A stretch of DNA of 64,000 bases from contig NZ_LMKN01000009.1 of the NCBI RefSeq assembly GCF_001421535.1, positions 484,030 through 548,029 of the forward strand, in the 5' to 3' direction. The notes below the pieces were generated by a model. The model did not search any database, was not told where the DNA came from, and was given only the letters and a program-made list of their open reading frames with translations. Below are positions 7,329 through 15,995 of the stretch, piece by piece. This stretch comes from Sphingomonas sp. Leaf20 (lineage in GTDB: Bacteria; Pseudomonadota; Alphaproteobacteria; Sphingomonadales; Sphingomonadaceae). Made by a program: the position numbers and the translations under genes. How positions within the stretch are numbered: the first letter of the stretch is position 1; every line of letters begins with the position of its first letter.

Positions 7329-8480
7329 ATGTCGCATATCGCCGCGCCGGTCGAATCGGCGCTGCCCGCAGATTGGCGGAGTGCGCTCCTGCTGGGTCGG
7401 ATCGACCTGGGTGACGGTCCTACCCCCGTGCTGGTCAGGGATGGGCAGGTCTTCGATATGTCGGGCGTCGCGCCGACCGTCTCCGCGCTGGTCGCCGGTG
7501 GCGATTTCGACACGACAGCGGGCCGCCCACTCGGCGCGCTCGAGACGCTCGCGCTGTCCGCGGCGACCGACGCCCCCGCCCGCCTGCTGAGCCCGATCGA
7601 TCTGCAATGCGTCAAGGCGGCGGGCGTGACGTTCGCTGTATCGGCGATCGAGCGCGTGATCGAGGAACGCGCCCGCGGCGATGCGAGCAAGGCGGCCGAG
7701 GTACGCGGCCGGCTCGAATCGCGGATTGGTGGCAGCGTCCGTCTGGTCGTCCCCGGCTCGGAAGAGGCTGCGGCGCTGAAGCAGGCGCTGATCGACGACG
7801 GCATGTGGTCGCAATATCTCGAGGTCGCGATCGGCCCCGACGCCGAGATCTTCACCAAGAGCCCGACGCTGTCGACCGTCGGCTGGGGCGGGCCGATCGG
7901 GATCCGCTCCGATTCGACATGGAACAACCCCGAGCCCGAGGTCGTGCTGCTCGTCGATGCGCAGGGGACCGTCGTCGGCGCGACGCTTGGCAACGACGTC
8001 AATCTGCGTGATTTCGAGGGGCGGTCGGCGTTGCTGCTGAGCAAGGCGAAGGACAACAACGCGTCCTGCTCGATCGGGCCGTTCATCCGCCTGTTCGACG
8101 ACGGCTTTACGCTCGACGACGTTCGTGCGAGCGAGGTCACGCTGAAGATCGAGGGCGAGGACGGCTATGTGCTCGACGGCCATAGCTCGATGCGCGAGAT
8201 CAGCCGCGACCCTGAGGACCTGGTCGTACAGGCGATGAGCGAGCACCATTATCCCGACGGTTTCGTGCTGTTCCTCGGCACGTTATTCGCCCCGACCAAG
8301 GACCGGGACGAACCGGGCCGCGGGTTCACGCACAAGATGGGCGACGTGGTGTCGATCTCCAATCCGAAGCTCGGATCGCTGGTCAACCGCGTGACGACGT
8401 CGCGCGACGCGCCCGCTTGGACGCTCGGCATCAGCGGGCTGATGAACAATCTGGCCCGTCGCGGGCTGTTAGACGCATGA
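7329..8480 (+). CDS. xylX: 2-keto-3-deoxy-D-xylonate dehydratase (FAH superfamily, XylX-like)
   Basis: A 383-residue cytoplasmic enzyme of the fumarylacetoacetate hydrolase superfamily. In the Weimberg pathway it dehydrates 2-keto-3-deoxy-xylonate to 2-oxoglutarate semialdehyde. The long form with its own N-terminal domain resembles Caulobacter XylX. Acidic metal-binding positions typical of the FAH fold appear in NPEPEVVLLVD and further on near DDVRASEV, and GNDVNLRDFEGRSALLLSKAKD is the characteristic family segment. It is the first gene of an operon with xylB, xylC, xylE and galM. ATG 7329 follows GGAGAGG by a normal spacing; a TTG three bases earlier is less likely. Confidence 0.88.
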   Translation: MSHIAAPVESALPADWRSALLLGRIDLGDGPTPVLVRDGQVFDMSGVAPTVSALVAGGDFDTTAGRPLGALETLALSAATDAPARLLSPIDLQCVKAAGVTFAVSAIERVIEERARGDASKAAEVRGRLESRIGGSVRLVVPGSEEAAALKQALIDDGMWSQYLEVAIGPDAEIFTKSPTLSTVGWGGPIGIRSDSTWNNPEPEVVLLVDAQGTVVGATLGNDVNLRDFEGRSALLLSKAKDNNASCSIGPFIRLFDDGFTLDDVRASEVTLKIEGEDGYVLDGHSSMREISRDPEDLVVQAMSEHHYPDGFVLFLGTLFAPTKDRDEPGRGFTHKMGDVVSISNPKLGSLVNRVTTSRDAPAWTLGISGLMNNLARRGLLDA

Positions 8481-9289
8481 TAATCGACCAGACGGAGACC
8501 CCAGTGCTGCAGCAAACGACCGCTATCGGCGGCAAGGCGATCTATCCAAGCCTCGCCGACAAGCGAGTCATCGTCACCGGTGGCGGATCGGGTATCGGCG
8601 AAGGCCTGGTCGAGGCCTTCGTGGCGCAGGGCGCGCGCGTCGCGTTCGTCGACGTGGCGGACGATGCCAGCCATGCGCTGCTCGCGCGACTGACCCCCGG
8701 CGCGGTGCACGAGCCCCTCTACCGCCACTGCGATCTGACCGACATCGACCAGCTCAAGTCGATCTTCGCCGAGATCGAGACAGTGCTCGGCGGTGTCGAC
8801 ATCCTGATCAACAACGCCGGCAACGACGATCGCCACGGGATCGACGAGGTCACGCCCGACTATTGGGACCAGCGGCTGAACGTCAATCTGCGGCACCAGT
8901 TCTTCGCGGCGCAGGCGGTGGTGCCGGCGATGAAGCGCGCAGGCGGCGGCGTCATCCTGAACTTCGGGTCGATCAGCTGGCACCTCGCGCTCCCCGATCT
9001 GGTTCTGTACCAGACGTGCAAGGCGGCGATCGAAGGTCTGACGCGCGGGCTCGCGCGCGATCTCGGCCGCGAGGGCATTCGCGTCAATACCGTCGTCCCG
9101 GGCAACGTCCAGACTCCGCGCCAGGAGAAATGGTACACGCCCGAAGGCGAGGCCGAGATCGTCGCGGCACAATGCACCGATGGCCGCATCCAGCCGAGCG
9201 ACGTTGCCGCGCTGGTGCTGTTCCTGTCGTCGGACGATGCGCGGATGTGTACGGGTCATGATTATTTCATCGACGCGGGATGGCGCTGA
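8477..9289 (+). CDS. xylB: D-xylose 1-dehydrogenase (SDR family, XylB-like)
   Basis: A 270-residue short-chain dehydrogenase. It has the Rossmann motif TGGGSGIG, the structural NNAG, and catalytic Ser (NFGSISW), Tyr and Lys (YQTCK). It should oxidise D-xylose to xylonolactone with NAD+, the first Weimberg step. The substrate is inferred from its neighbours xylX, xylC and xylD, since SDR sequence alone does not fix it. ATG 8477 overlaps the xylX stop (ATGA). A GTG at 8504 preceded by CGGAGA is an alternative start that would trim nine residues and cannot be excluded. Confidence 0.88.
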   Translation: MIIDQTETPVLQQTTAIGGKAIYPSLADKRVIVTGGGSGIGEGLVEAFVAQGARVAFVDVADDASHALLARLTPGAVHEPLYRHCDLTDIDQLKSIFAEIETVLGGVDILINNAGNDDRHGIDEVTPDYWDQRLNVNLRHQFFAAQAVVPAMKRAGGGVILNFGSISWHLALPDLVLYQTCKAAIEGLTRGLARDLGREGIRVNTVVPGNVQTPRQEKWYTPEGEAEIVAAQCTDGRIQPSDVAALVLFLSSDDARMCTGHDYFIDAGWR

Positions 9290-9292
9290 TTC

Positions 9293-10186
9293 ATGGATGA
9301 GGGATTGATGGAGAAGGACGCCCGTTCGATCCTGACGGTCGGTGCGGAGCTCGGCGAGGGACCCGTCTGGTCGCCGCGCGATTCGTGTCTGTGGTTCGTC
9401 GATATCAAGGCGCCCTGCGTCTATCGCCACGACCCCGCGACCGGCGCGCTCGACCGATGGGACGCACCCGATCATGTCGGCTGGATCCTGCCCGCGGACG
9501 ACGGATACTGGGTCGCCGGTCTCGCCACGGGCGTCCACCGGTTCGATCCCGCGGATGGCAGCTTCACGCTGTTGAACGCTGTCGAGGACGATCTGCCGCG
9601 CAACCGGCTCAACGACGCGGCGATCGATCCGGCGGGCCGGATCTGGTTCGGCACGATGGACAATGACGAGGCGAACGCGACGGGCCGGTTCTATCGCTGG
9701 CAGGCCGGCGTGGTCACGCCCGCGCCGGTCGCCCCCATCGTCATCACCAACGGCCCCGCGATCGCGCCCGACGGCCGGACGGCGTATCTCGTCGACACGC
9801 TCGGGCTGTCGATCGATGCGCATCCGATCGATGCCGACGGCGTCATCGGCGAAGGCCGGCGTTTCCTGACGTTCGACGGCCAGACGGGGTATCCCGACGG
9901 GGCGATCTGCGATGCCGAAGGCGGCGTCTGGGTGGGTTTCTACGGCGGCTGGGCGGCGCGGCGGTTTGCGCCCGATGGCAGCATGACGGCCGAGGTGCGC
10001 TTCCCCGTCGCCAATATCACCAAGATCGCGCTTGGCGGCGAAGACGGCAAGACCGCCTACGCGACCACCGCGCGGCAGGGGCTGTCGGCGGATGCGCTGG
10101 CGGATCAGCCGCTTGCCGGCAATGTCTTCACGTTCCGTGTCGACGTGGGCGCCGCGCCGGTGACGCCGGTACGCCTCGCCACCTGA
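9293..10186 (+). CDS. xylC: Xylonolactonase (SMP-30/gluconolactonase family, XylC-like)
   Basis: A 297-residue six-bladed beta-propeller lactonase that should hydrolyse xylono-lactone to xylonate. The SMP-30 metal ligands are visible: Glu in AELGEGPVW, Asn in PRNRLNDAAID and the catalytic Asp in GYPDGAICD. Consecutive propeller blades show WFVDIK, WFGTMD and AYLVDT strands. It starts three bases after xylB. ATG 9308 (MEKDARS), preceded by GAGGGA, is a possible shorter start. The sugar is assigned from context. Confidence 0.88.
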   Translation: MDEGLMEKDARSILTVGAELGEGPVWSPRDSCLWFVDIKAPCVYRHDPATGALDRWDAPDHVGWILPADDGYWVAGLATGVHRFDPADGSFTLLNAVEDDLPRNRLNDAAIDPAGRIWFGTMDNDEANATGRFYRWQAGVVTPAPVAPIVITNGPAIAPDGRTAYLVDTLGLSIDAHPIDADGVIGEGRRFLTFDGQTGYPDGAICDAEGGVWVGFYGGWAARRFAPDGSMTAEVRFPVANITKIALGGEDGKTAYATTARQGLSADALADQPLAGNVFTFRVDVGAAPVTPVRLAT

Positions 10187-10253
10187 ACGACGAATACCCA
10201 ACGCACGAATACAGCGCGCCGTCAGAGCGCGTACCATCTGGAAGGAAGCCTTA

Positions 10254-11693
10254 ATGAACGGCACGGCAACTGTCACGGACCCGGGCATCGACGCAGGTCG
10301 CGTCAACGGGACGTTGATCGGCCTGATCGTCGCGGTCGCGACCGTCGGCGGATTCATGTTCGGGTATGATTCGGGCGTGATCAACGGGACACAGAAGGGG
10401 ATCGAGGCGGCGTTCGGGCTCGGCCGGTTCGGGATCGGCGTCAATGTCGGCGCGATCCTGGTCGGGTCGTCGGTCGGTGCGTTTGCCGCAGGCCGGCTGT
10501 CCGACGTGATCGGTCGCCGCAACACGATGATGCTGGCCGCGGTCCTGTTCATCATCAGCGCGCTCGCGGCAGGCGCGGCGGACACGTCCGCTGTGTTCAT
10601 CATCGCGCGGATCATCGGCGGGTTCGGCGTCGGCGCGGCAAGCGTCACATCGCCCGTCTATATTTCCGAGGTCGCTCCGGCCAATATTCGCGGACGGCTG
10701 ACCAGCATCCAGCAGGTCATGATCATCTCCGGCCTGACCGGCGCGTTCGTCGCCAATTTCGCGCTTGCGCGGATCGCCGGCGGATCGACTGCCGAATTCT
10801 GGCTGGGCTATCAGGCGTGGCGCTGGATGTTCTGGCTCCAGGTCATTCCCGCAGCGATTTATTTCGTCGCGCTGTTCTTCATTCCAGAAAGCCCGCGCTA
10901 CCTCGTCGTCAAGGGGCATGACGCGCGCGCCGAGACCGTTCTGACGCGGCTGTTCGGCAATGCCGAAGCGCGTCGCAAGGTCGCAGAGATCCGTGCGTCG
11001 CTCGCGGTCGATCATCACAAGCCGCGGCTGTCCGACCTGATCGACAAGAAGACCGGCAAGATCCGCCCGATCCTGTGGGCAGGTATCGGCCTCGCGGTGT
11101 TCCAGCAGCTCGTCGGCATCAACGTCGTCTTCTATTATGGCGCGACGCTGTGGGAGGCGGTGGGCTTTACCGAGGACAATGCGCTCCAGATCAACATCCT
11201 GTCGGGCGTGCTCTCGATCGCGGCATGCCTGCTGACGATCGCGCTGATCGACAAGATCGGGCGCAAGCCGCTGCTGCTCGTCGGCTCGGCCGGCATGACC
11301 GTCACGCTGGGTATCGTCGCCTGGGCGTTCTCGAACGCGATCCCTGCGGCGTCGGGCGTCGGCGTCACGCTGCCAGGCAACACCGGGCTGATCGCGCTGA
11401 TTGCGGCCAACATGTACGTGATCTTCTTCAACGTCAGCTGGGGCCCGGTAATGTGGGTGATGCTGGGCGAGATGTTCCCGAACCAGATCCGCGGGTCGGC
11501 GCTCGCAGTATCGGGCTTCGCACAGTGGATCGCCAACGCGGTGATCTCGGTGAGCTTCCCGTCGCTCGTGCTGTCGCCGGGTCTGGCGATCACCTATCTC
11601 GGCTATGCGATTGCCGCGCTCGTTTCGTTCTTCTTCGTCCAGAAGATGGTCACCGAAACCCGCGGTCGCGAACTCGAGGACATGGTCGGTTGA
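10254..11693 (+). CDS. xylE: MFS sugar:proton symporter (xylose transporter, XylE-like)
   Basis: A 479-residue inner-membrane carrier with 12 predicted helices in the sugar-porter family. Signature motifs are GRLSDVIGRR (loop 2-3), PESPRYLV (after helix 6), QQLVGINVVFYYG (helix 7) and IDKIGRKPLL (loop 8-9). It probably brings xylose from the periplasm into the cytoplasm for the operon's enzymes. It follows xylC after 67 bp without a visible terminator, and AAGGAAG precedes ATG 10254. Confidence 0.88.
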   Translation: MNGTATVTDPGIDAGRVNGTLIGLIVAVATVGGFMFGYDSGVINGTQKGIEAAFGLGRFGIGVNVGAILVGSSVGAFAAGRLSDVIGRRNTMMLAAVLFIISALAAGAADTSAVFIIARIIGGFGVGAASVTSPVYISEVAPANIRGRLTSIQQVMIISGLTGAFVANFALARIAGGSTAEFWLGYQAWRWMFWLQVIPAAIYFVALFFIPESPRYLVVKGHDARAETVLTRLFGNAEARRKVAEIRASLAVDHHKPRLSDLIDKKTGKIRPILWAGIGLAVFQQLVGINVVFYYGATLWEAVGFTEDNALQINILSGVLSIAACLLTIALIDKIGRKPLLLVGSAGMTVTLGIVAWAFSNAIPAASGVGVTLPGNTGLIALIAANMYVIFFNVSWGPVMWVMLGEMFPNQIRGSALAVSGFAQWIANAVISVSFPSLVLSPGLAITYLGYAIAALVSFFFVQKMVTETRGRELEDMVG

Positions 11694-11695
11694 CG

Positions 11696-12529
11696 ATGCG
11701 ACTGGCATGCGGCGCGTGGGAGCTCGACCTGCTCCCCGCGCTGGGGGGCGCGATCGGTGCGCTCCGGCGTGACGGGGCCGACATCTTCCGCCCTACCCCG
11801 CACGACGCGCGGCACCCGCTCGAGGCCGCGTGCTTCCCGCTGGTGCCTTATGCGAACCGGATAGCCGATGGCCGCTTCAGTTTCGAGGGCGAAGGGTTCG
11901 TCATCCCGCGCAACGTCGCGGACCAAGCGCATCCGCTGCACGGCACGGGGTGGCTCCAGCCCTGGACCGTCGAACAGAGCGACGAACGATCCGCGACGCT
12001 TCATTATCGTCACGGCGCAGATGATGGCTGGCCGTGGGCGCATGACGCGGAGCAGCGGATCATGCTCGGCGATGAGGGGCTGCACCTGACGCTGTCGCTC
12101 ACCAACACCGGCGATCGGGCGATGCCCTTCTCGCTTGGTCTTCATCCCTATTTCACAAAGGCCGGGGTTTCGCGCCTTCGCTTCGATGCGGAGCGGATGT
12201 GGCTGATCGATGACGCGTTTCTGCCGACCGAGCCGTCGCCGGCGGACCGGCTCGGCGACTGGGCTGCGGGCGAAACGGTCGAACGGACGAGCCTGATCGA
12301 CAACAGCTATGAAGGATGGTCGGGCACCGCGACGATATTGCGCGACGATGGCGATCTGCGGCTGGCCGGTACGAACACGTCGTTCCTCCACGTGTTCACG
12401 CCGCCGGGCGAGCCGTATTTCTGCGTCGAGCCGGTCAACGCGATGCCCGATGCGTTCAACCGCGCCGTGCCCGCCGTCCTGCAGCCAGACGAGAGCCACG
12501 CGATCACGATGACGCTGACCGCCGTATAG
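11696..12529 (+). CDS. Aldose 1-epimerase (mutarotase)
   Basis: A 277-residue galactose-mutarotase-like protein. Catalytic and binding residues are visible: His in HPLHGTGW, His in LGLHPYF, and the general-base Glu in FCVEPVNAM. It would interconvert alpha and beta anomers of xylose so that the stereospecific dehydrogenase is not rate-limited. It begins two bases after the xylE stop and is the last gene of the operon, followed by a hairpin that also faces the end of xylD. Confidence 0.88.
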   Translation: MRLACGAWELDLLPALGGAIGALRRDGADIFRPTPHDARHPLEAACFPLVPYANRIADGRFSFEGEGFVIPRNVADQAHPLHGTGWLQPWTVEQSDERSATLHYRHGADDGWPWAHDAEQRIMLGDEGLHLTLSLTNTGDRAMPFSLGLHPYFTKAGVSRLRFDAERMWLIDDAFLPTEPSPADRLGDWAAGETVERTSLIDNSYEGWSGTATILRDDGDLRLAGTNTSFLHVFTPPGEPYFCVEPVNAMPDAFNRAVPAVLQPDESHAITMTLTAV

Positions 12530-12550
12530 CCGAGCGTTGGGGATGCGAAG

Positions 12551-12571
12551 GAGGGGGGCGAACGCCCCCTT
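12551..12571. terminator. Probable bidirectional terminator between galM-type gene and xylD
   Basis: GGGGGC (12554-12559) pairs with GCCCCC (12564-12569) around a GAAC loop, in the 59-bp gap between two convergent genes. It lacks a strong T-run on either strand, so it is moderate evidence only. Confidence 0.45.
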
Positions 12572-12588
12572 CCCCCTACTGCCCGTCC

Positions 12589-14367
12589 CTAGTGGTTGTG
12601 CCGCGGTGTCCTGGCTGCGATCCCGCGATACTTGACCGCGAAGTCGAGCACGCCGCCCTGCGCCAGCTGCCCCGTCTTCTCGCGGTACAGTTCCTCCCAC
12701 GGCGAATTGCTCGGTGGAATCGGCGGTACGGGCTCGGTCTTGCGGCGCGCGATCTCGTCCGGCTCGACGAGCGCATTGCAGGTGCCGGCTTCGAGGTCGA
12801 TGCGGATCATGTCACCGTCGCGCAGCCATGCGAGGCCGCCCCCGACCGCGCTTTCGGGCGAGACGTTGAGGATCGACGGGCTGTCCGACGTACCCGACTG
12901 CCGGCCGTCGCCCAGCGTCGGCAGCGTCAGCACGCCCTGCTGGATCAGGGCGTCGGGCGGCTGCATGTTGACGACCTCGGCCGAGCCGGGCCAGCCGATC
13001 GGTCCCGAGCCGCGGATGACGAGGATGCACTGCGCATCGATGCCGAGCGCAGGGTCGTTGATGCGGTGATGATAGTCGTCCGACCCGTCGAACACGACCG
13101 CGCGCGCTTCGAACCGGTTCTCGGCGCCGGGGGTCGACAGATAACGCATCCGGAAGGCGTCGGAAATCACCGAGGTCTTCATGATCGCATGGTCGAACAA
13201 ATTGCCCTTGAGCACGAGGAACCCCGCGCGCTCGAGCAGGGGGGCCTCGAGCGTGTGGATCATCTCGCGGTCGTTCGTGACACGCCCGCCGAGATTGTCG
13301 CCGACGCTGCGTCCGGTGATCGTCAGGCAGCTGGTGTCGAGCATCCCCGCCTCGGACAGCTCGTGCATCACCGCGGGCACGCCGCCGGCACGATGAAACC
13401 GCTCACCGAGATATTTGCCCGCGGGCTGCATGTTGACGATCAGCGGGACGTCGTAGCCGTGGTCCGCCCAGTCCGCCATGTCGAGCTCGACGCCGGCGTG
13501 CTGCGCCATCGCCATGATGTGCGGCTGCGCGTTGCTCGATCCGCCGATCGCGCTGACGACGCGGATCGCGTTCAGGAACGCCGCGCGCGTCAGGATCTTC
13601 GACGGGCGCAGGTCTTCATACGCCATGTCGACGATCCGCCGTCCGGTCTCGTACGCCATCTGGCCGCGTTCGCGGTACGGCGCGGGGATCGCGGCGCACC
13701 CCGTCAGCGACATGCCAAGCGCCTCGGCGACCGCGTTCATCGTCGAGGCGGTACCCATCGTGTTGCAATGCCCCGCGGACGGAGCGCTGTCGGTGGCACG
13801 CTGGAGGAACTCCTCCTCGTCGATCTCACCCGCGGCGAGCTTGCGGCGGCTGCGCCAGATCACGGTGCCCGACCCGACGAGTTCGCCGTCGTGCCAGCCA
13901 TCGAGCATCGGACCGCCCGACAGCACGATCGCCGGAATATCGACCGTCGATACCGCCATGATCCCCGCGGGGGTCGTCTTGTCGCACCCGGTGGTCAGCA
14001 CCACCGCGTCGATCGGGTAGCCGTAAAGCGTCTCGACGAGCGTCATGTAGGCGAGGTTGCGATCGAGCGCGGCGGTCGGGCGACGGCAGTTCTCGAAGAT
14101 CGGGATCGTCGGGAATTCCATCGGGATCCCGCCCGCGGCAATAATTCCGTCGCGCGTCCGCTTGGCGAGTTCGACGTGGATTCGGTTGCACGGCGACAGG
14201 TCGCTGCCGGTCTGCGCGATCCCGATGATCGGCTTGCCGCAGCGAAGCTCGGCGGGGGTCAGCCCGTAATTCATGAAGCGTTCGAGATACAGCGCGGTCA
14301 TGTCCGACCGGGCGGGGTCGGCGAACCAGTCGCGGGAACGGAACGGCCTTGCCGGTACGCGATCCAA
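12589..14367 (-). CDS. xylD: D-xylonate dehydratase (IlvD/Edd family, XylD)
   Basis: A 592-residue Fe-S dehydratase that turns xylonate into 2-keto-3-deoxy-xylonate, the third Weimberg step. The three cluster cysteines expected for the [2Fe-2S] sugar-acid subfamily are present in SPCNR, TTGCDKTTP and SAGHCNTMG, and a GRVTND segment lies in the middle of the protein. Length matches Caulobacter XylD. The start is an unusual TTG at 14367, supported by AGGAGA seven bases upstream. It is transcribed alone, convergent with the xylX operon, under an operator at 14392-14405. L-arabonate or another aldonate cannot be fully excluded as an extra substrate. Confidence 0.9.
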   Translation of the reverse strand: MDRVPARPFRSRDWFADPARSDMTALYLERFMNYGLTPAELRCGKPIIGIAQTGSDLSPCNRIHVELAKRTRDGIIAAGGIPMEFPTIPIFENCRRPTAALDRNLAYMTLVETLYGYPIDAVVLTTGCDKTTPAGIMAVSTVDIPAIVLSGGPMLDGWHDGELVGSGTVIWRSRRKLAAGEIDEEEFLQRATDSAPSAGHCNTMGTASTMNAVAEALGMSLTGCAAIPAPYRERGQMAYETGRRIVDMAYEDLRPSKILTRAAFLNAIRVVSAIGGSSNAQPHIMAMAQHAGVELDMADWADHGYDVPLIVNMQPAGKYLGERFHRAGGVPAVMHELSEAGMLDTSCLTITGRSVGDNLGGRVTNDREMIHTLEAPLLERAGFLVLKGNLFDHAIMKTSVISDAFRMRYLSTPGAENRFEARAVVFDGSDDYHHRINDPALGIDAQCILVIRGSGPIGWPGSAEVVNMQPPDALIQQGVLTLPTLGDGRQSGTSDSPSILNVSPESAVGGGLAWLRDGDMIRIDLEAGTCNALVEPDEIARRKTEPVPPIPPSNSPWEELYREKTGQLAQGGVLDFAVKYRGIAARTPRHNH

Positions 14368-14391
14368 GATATCTCTCCTGTTATAACCCTA

Positions 14392-14405
14392 TGAGAGCGC
14401 TACCG
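14392..14405 (-). promoter_or_regulatory. LacI/XylR-type operator upstream of xylD
   Basis: TGAGAGCGCTACCG, with a central AGCGCT palindrome, 25 bp before the xylD TTG start. It matches the locus pattern TGTTAGCGCTAACA at 10 of 14 positions. On the minus strand TTGACT (plus 14419-14424) lies just upstream and may be the -35 element. Confidence 0.5.
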
Positions 14406-14524
14406 TCACTGACGGCCCAGTCAAGCGATAGCGTGACGGCGGGCGGTCAACGCGACGAAAAAGCGTGTCAAAACAATGTCGCGCCGGATCAATGTCGCGC
14501 CGGATCATTGCCCGGTCGCCGGAC

Positions 14525-15628
14525 CTAGTCCCTGCTCGATTTGTGCTGCGCGCGAGTCGAGGGGCGGCGACGCGGTGCGGCGTCGGACTGGCGGCGGATC
14601 AGCGTGTAGTCGAGCAGGACGTGCCGCGCGCGCTCGGTCTTGCCATTGCGCGCCGAGCGGACGATCCCGACGAGCAGTTCGACCGCGGCGCGCGACATCG
14701 TCGCGATCGGCTGATGGATGGTCGTGAGCTCGGGCCAGATCGTCGTCGCCAGCGCACTGTCGTCGAACCCGCAGACGGTCAGGTCGCCGGGCACGTCGAG
14801 CCCGCGACGATGCGCGACCGCGACCGTTGCCGCGGCCATGTCGTCGTTGCTTGCGAAGATCGCCGTCGGCGGGTTCGGCGCGTCCATCAGATGCTCCGCC
14901 GCATCGAGCCCCGAGCGATAGGTGAACAGGCCTTGCGCGATCAGCGTCTCATCCGCGGCGACACCGTGTTCGGCGAGCGCCGCGCGATAGCCCTCGAGCC
15001 GCTTGGCGCTGGCGGTCTGGTTGGGGTTGCCGATGATGAAGCCGATCCGCGCGTGACCGAGCCCGACCAGATGCGCGGTCATGGCGTGCGCGGCCTGCAT
15101 GTCGTCGATGCTGACCGACGCCGCCTCTTCGGGCGCGCGCCCGGTCGCGACGACGACGGTGGGGATCTTGGCGTTGAGCAGCACCTCGAGCACGCCCTTC
15201 GAGTCGCAGAGCGGTGGCGGCAGGACGACGCCGTCGATCCCGCTCCGGACCAGCCGTTCGGCGACCTCGACGTCATGGTCGCCGATTTCACATTTCTCGA
15301 CGATCAGCTGGATGTCGCTGCGCCCGGCCTGGTCGAGACTGCCGACGAGGAATTCGCTGAGATAGCTCGCGCTGGGATTCGAATAGAGCAACGCGATCCG
15401 CAACTGCGCTGCACCCGCGAGACTGCGCGCGGCCGGATTGGGGGCGTAGTTGAGCTGTGCGATCGCGACGTTGACCGCCTCGCGCGTGGTTTCGCGAACA
15501 TTGGTATCGGCGTTGATGACGCGCGACACGGTCATCGGCGATACCCCGGCGAGCAGCGCCACGTCCGAAATGGTCGGCGCGCCGCCCTGCCGCTTGGTGG
15601 TACGAGTTTTGCGAACACTGGTCGTCAT
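14525..15628 (-). CDS. xylR: LacI-family transcriptional regulator (candidate XylR of the xylan/xylose locus)
   Basis: A 367-residue repressor. The N-terminal helix-turn-helix (TISDVALLAGVSPMTVSRVIN) and hinge (YAPNPAARSLAG) are typical LacI. A periplasmic-binding-protein-like sensor follows, with late motifs AIFASNDDMA and CGFDDSALA. It sits between xylD and xylA, and six similar palindromes in front of catabolic units fit one regulator of this kind. The effector is probably xylose or a xylan product (inference). ATG 15628 puts the HTH near the N-terminus; the frame is open upstream to 15871 but that extension has no family similarity. Confidence 0.85.
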   Translation of the reverse strand: MTTSVRKTRTTKRQGGAPTISDVALLAGVSPMTVSRVINADTNVRETTREAVNVAIAQLNYAPNPAARSLAGAAQLRIALLYSNPSASYLSEFLVGSLDQAGRSDIQLIVEKCEIGDHDVEVAERLVRSGIDGVVLPPPLCDSKGVLEVLLNAKIPTVVVATGRAPEEAASVSIDDMQAAHAMTAHLVGLGHARIGFIIGNPNQTASAKRLEGYRAALAEHGVAADETLIAQGLFTYRSGLDAAEHLMDAPNPPTAIFASNDDMAAATVAVAHRRGLDVPGDLTVCGFDDSALATTIWPELTTIHQPIATMSRAAVELLVGIVRSARNGKTERARHVLLDYTLIRRQSDAAPRRRPSTRAQHKSSRD

Positions 15629-15995
15629 CGTTGAAACCCTAGCATGCCGCGCACTGCCGGAAAGCCCCATATTCCGTGCCGAAATCGCACGTGACGCCGC
15701 CGCCTGCCGATCGCGCACCATCGCATGCACACAATGGTAGCGGTAGCATCCATTCTTGCTATGATGCGTTTGTGATGGTGTGACGGGAGAACGATGCGCC
15801 GCGGACGATACGCGTTTCGCCCTGACGGGTGGAAACGGCGCGGCAGGACCCTCAGATAGTGTCCGGATCAACGGCGCGCACCCGGCGCCCGTTGCAACGG
15901 GGCGATGGCGGATTATCCCACCGTCACGGGTCGGGCGCTCCGCGTCCGCCCCTGCGACATCACGGCCTCAATCGAATTCCTAGGAGAATGATATC
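15629..15995. other. Divergent regulatory region xylR / xylA
   Basis: A 367-bp gap between divergent genes. It contains one operator-like site (15735-15748), 107 bp from the xylR start and 248 bp from xylA, and a purine-rich AGGAGAA before the xylA ATG. No additional gene is supported. The long leader before xylA is unexplained. Confidence 0.5.
15735..15748. promoter_or_regulatory. LacI/XylR-type operator between xylR and xylA
   Basis: TGGTAGCGGTAGCA matches TGTTAGCGCTAACA at 11 of 14 positions. Its place between the regulator and a divergent catabolic gene suits autoregulation plus control of xylA. Confidence 0.55.

Noticed and set aside
10221..10236. AGAGCGCGTACCA upstream of xylE as a seventh regulator site
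   Set aside because: Spacing between half-sites is off by one and the left half is poor; xylE is also inside the xylX operon.
12316..14394. 692-residue plus-strand ORF opposite xylD
   Set aside because: Arginine-rich low-complexity antisense translation caused by high third-position GC; xylD on the other strand has full family motifs.
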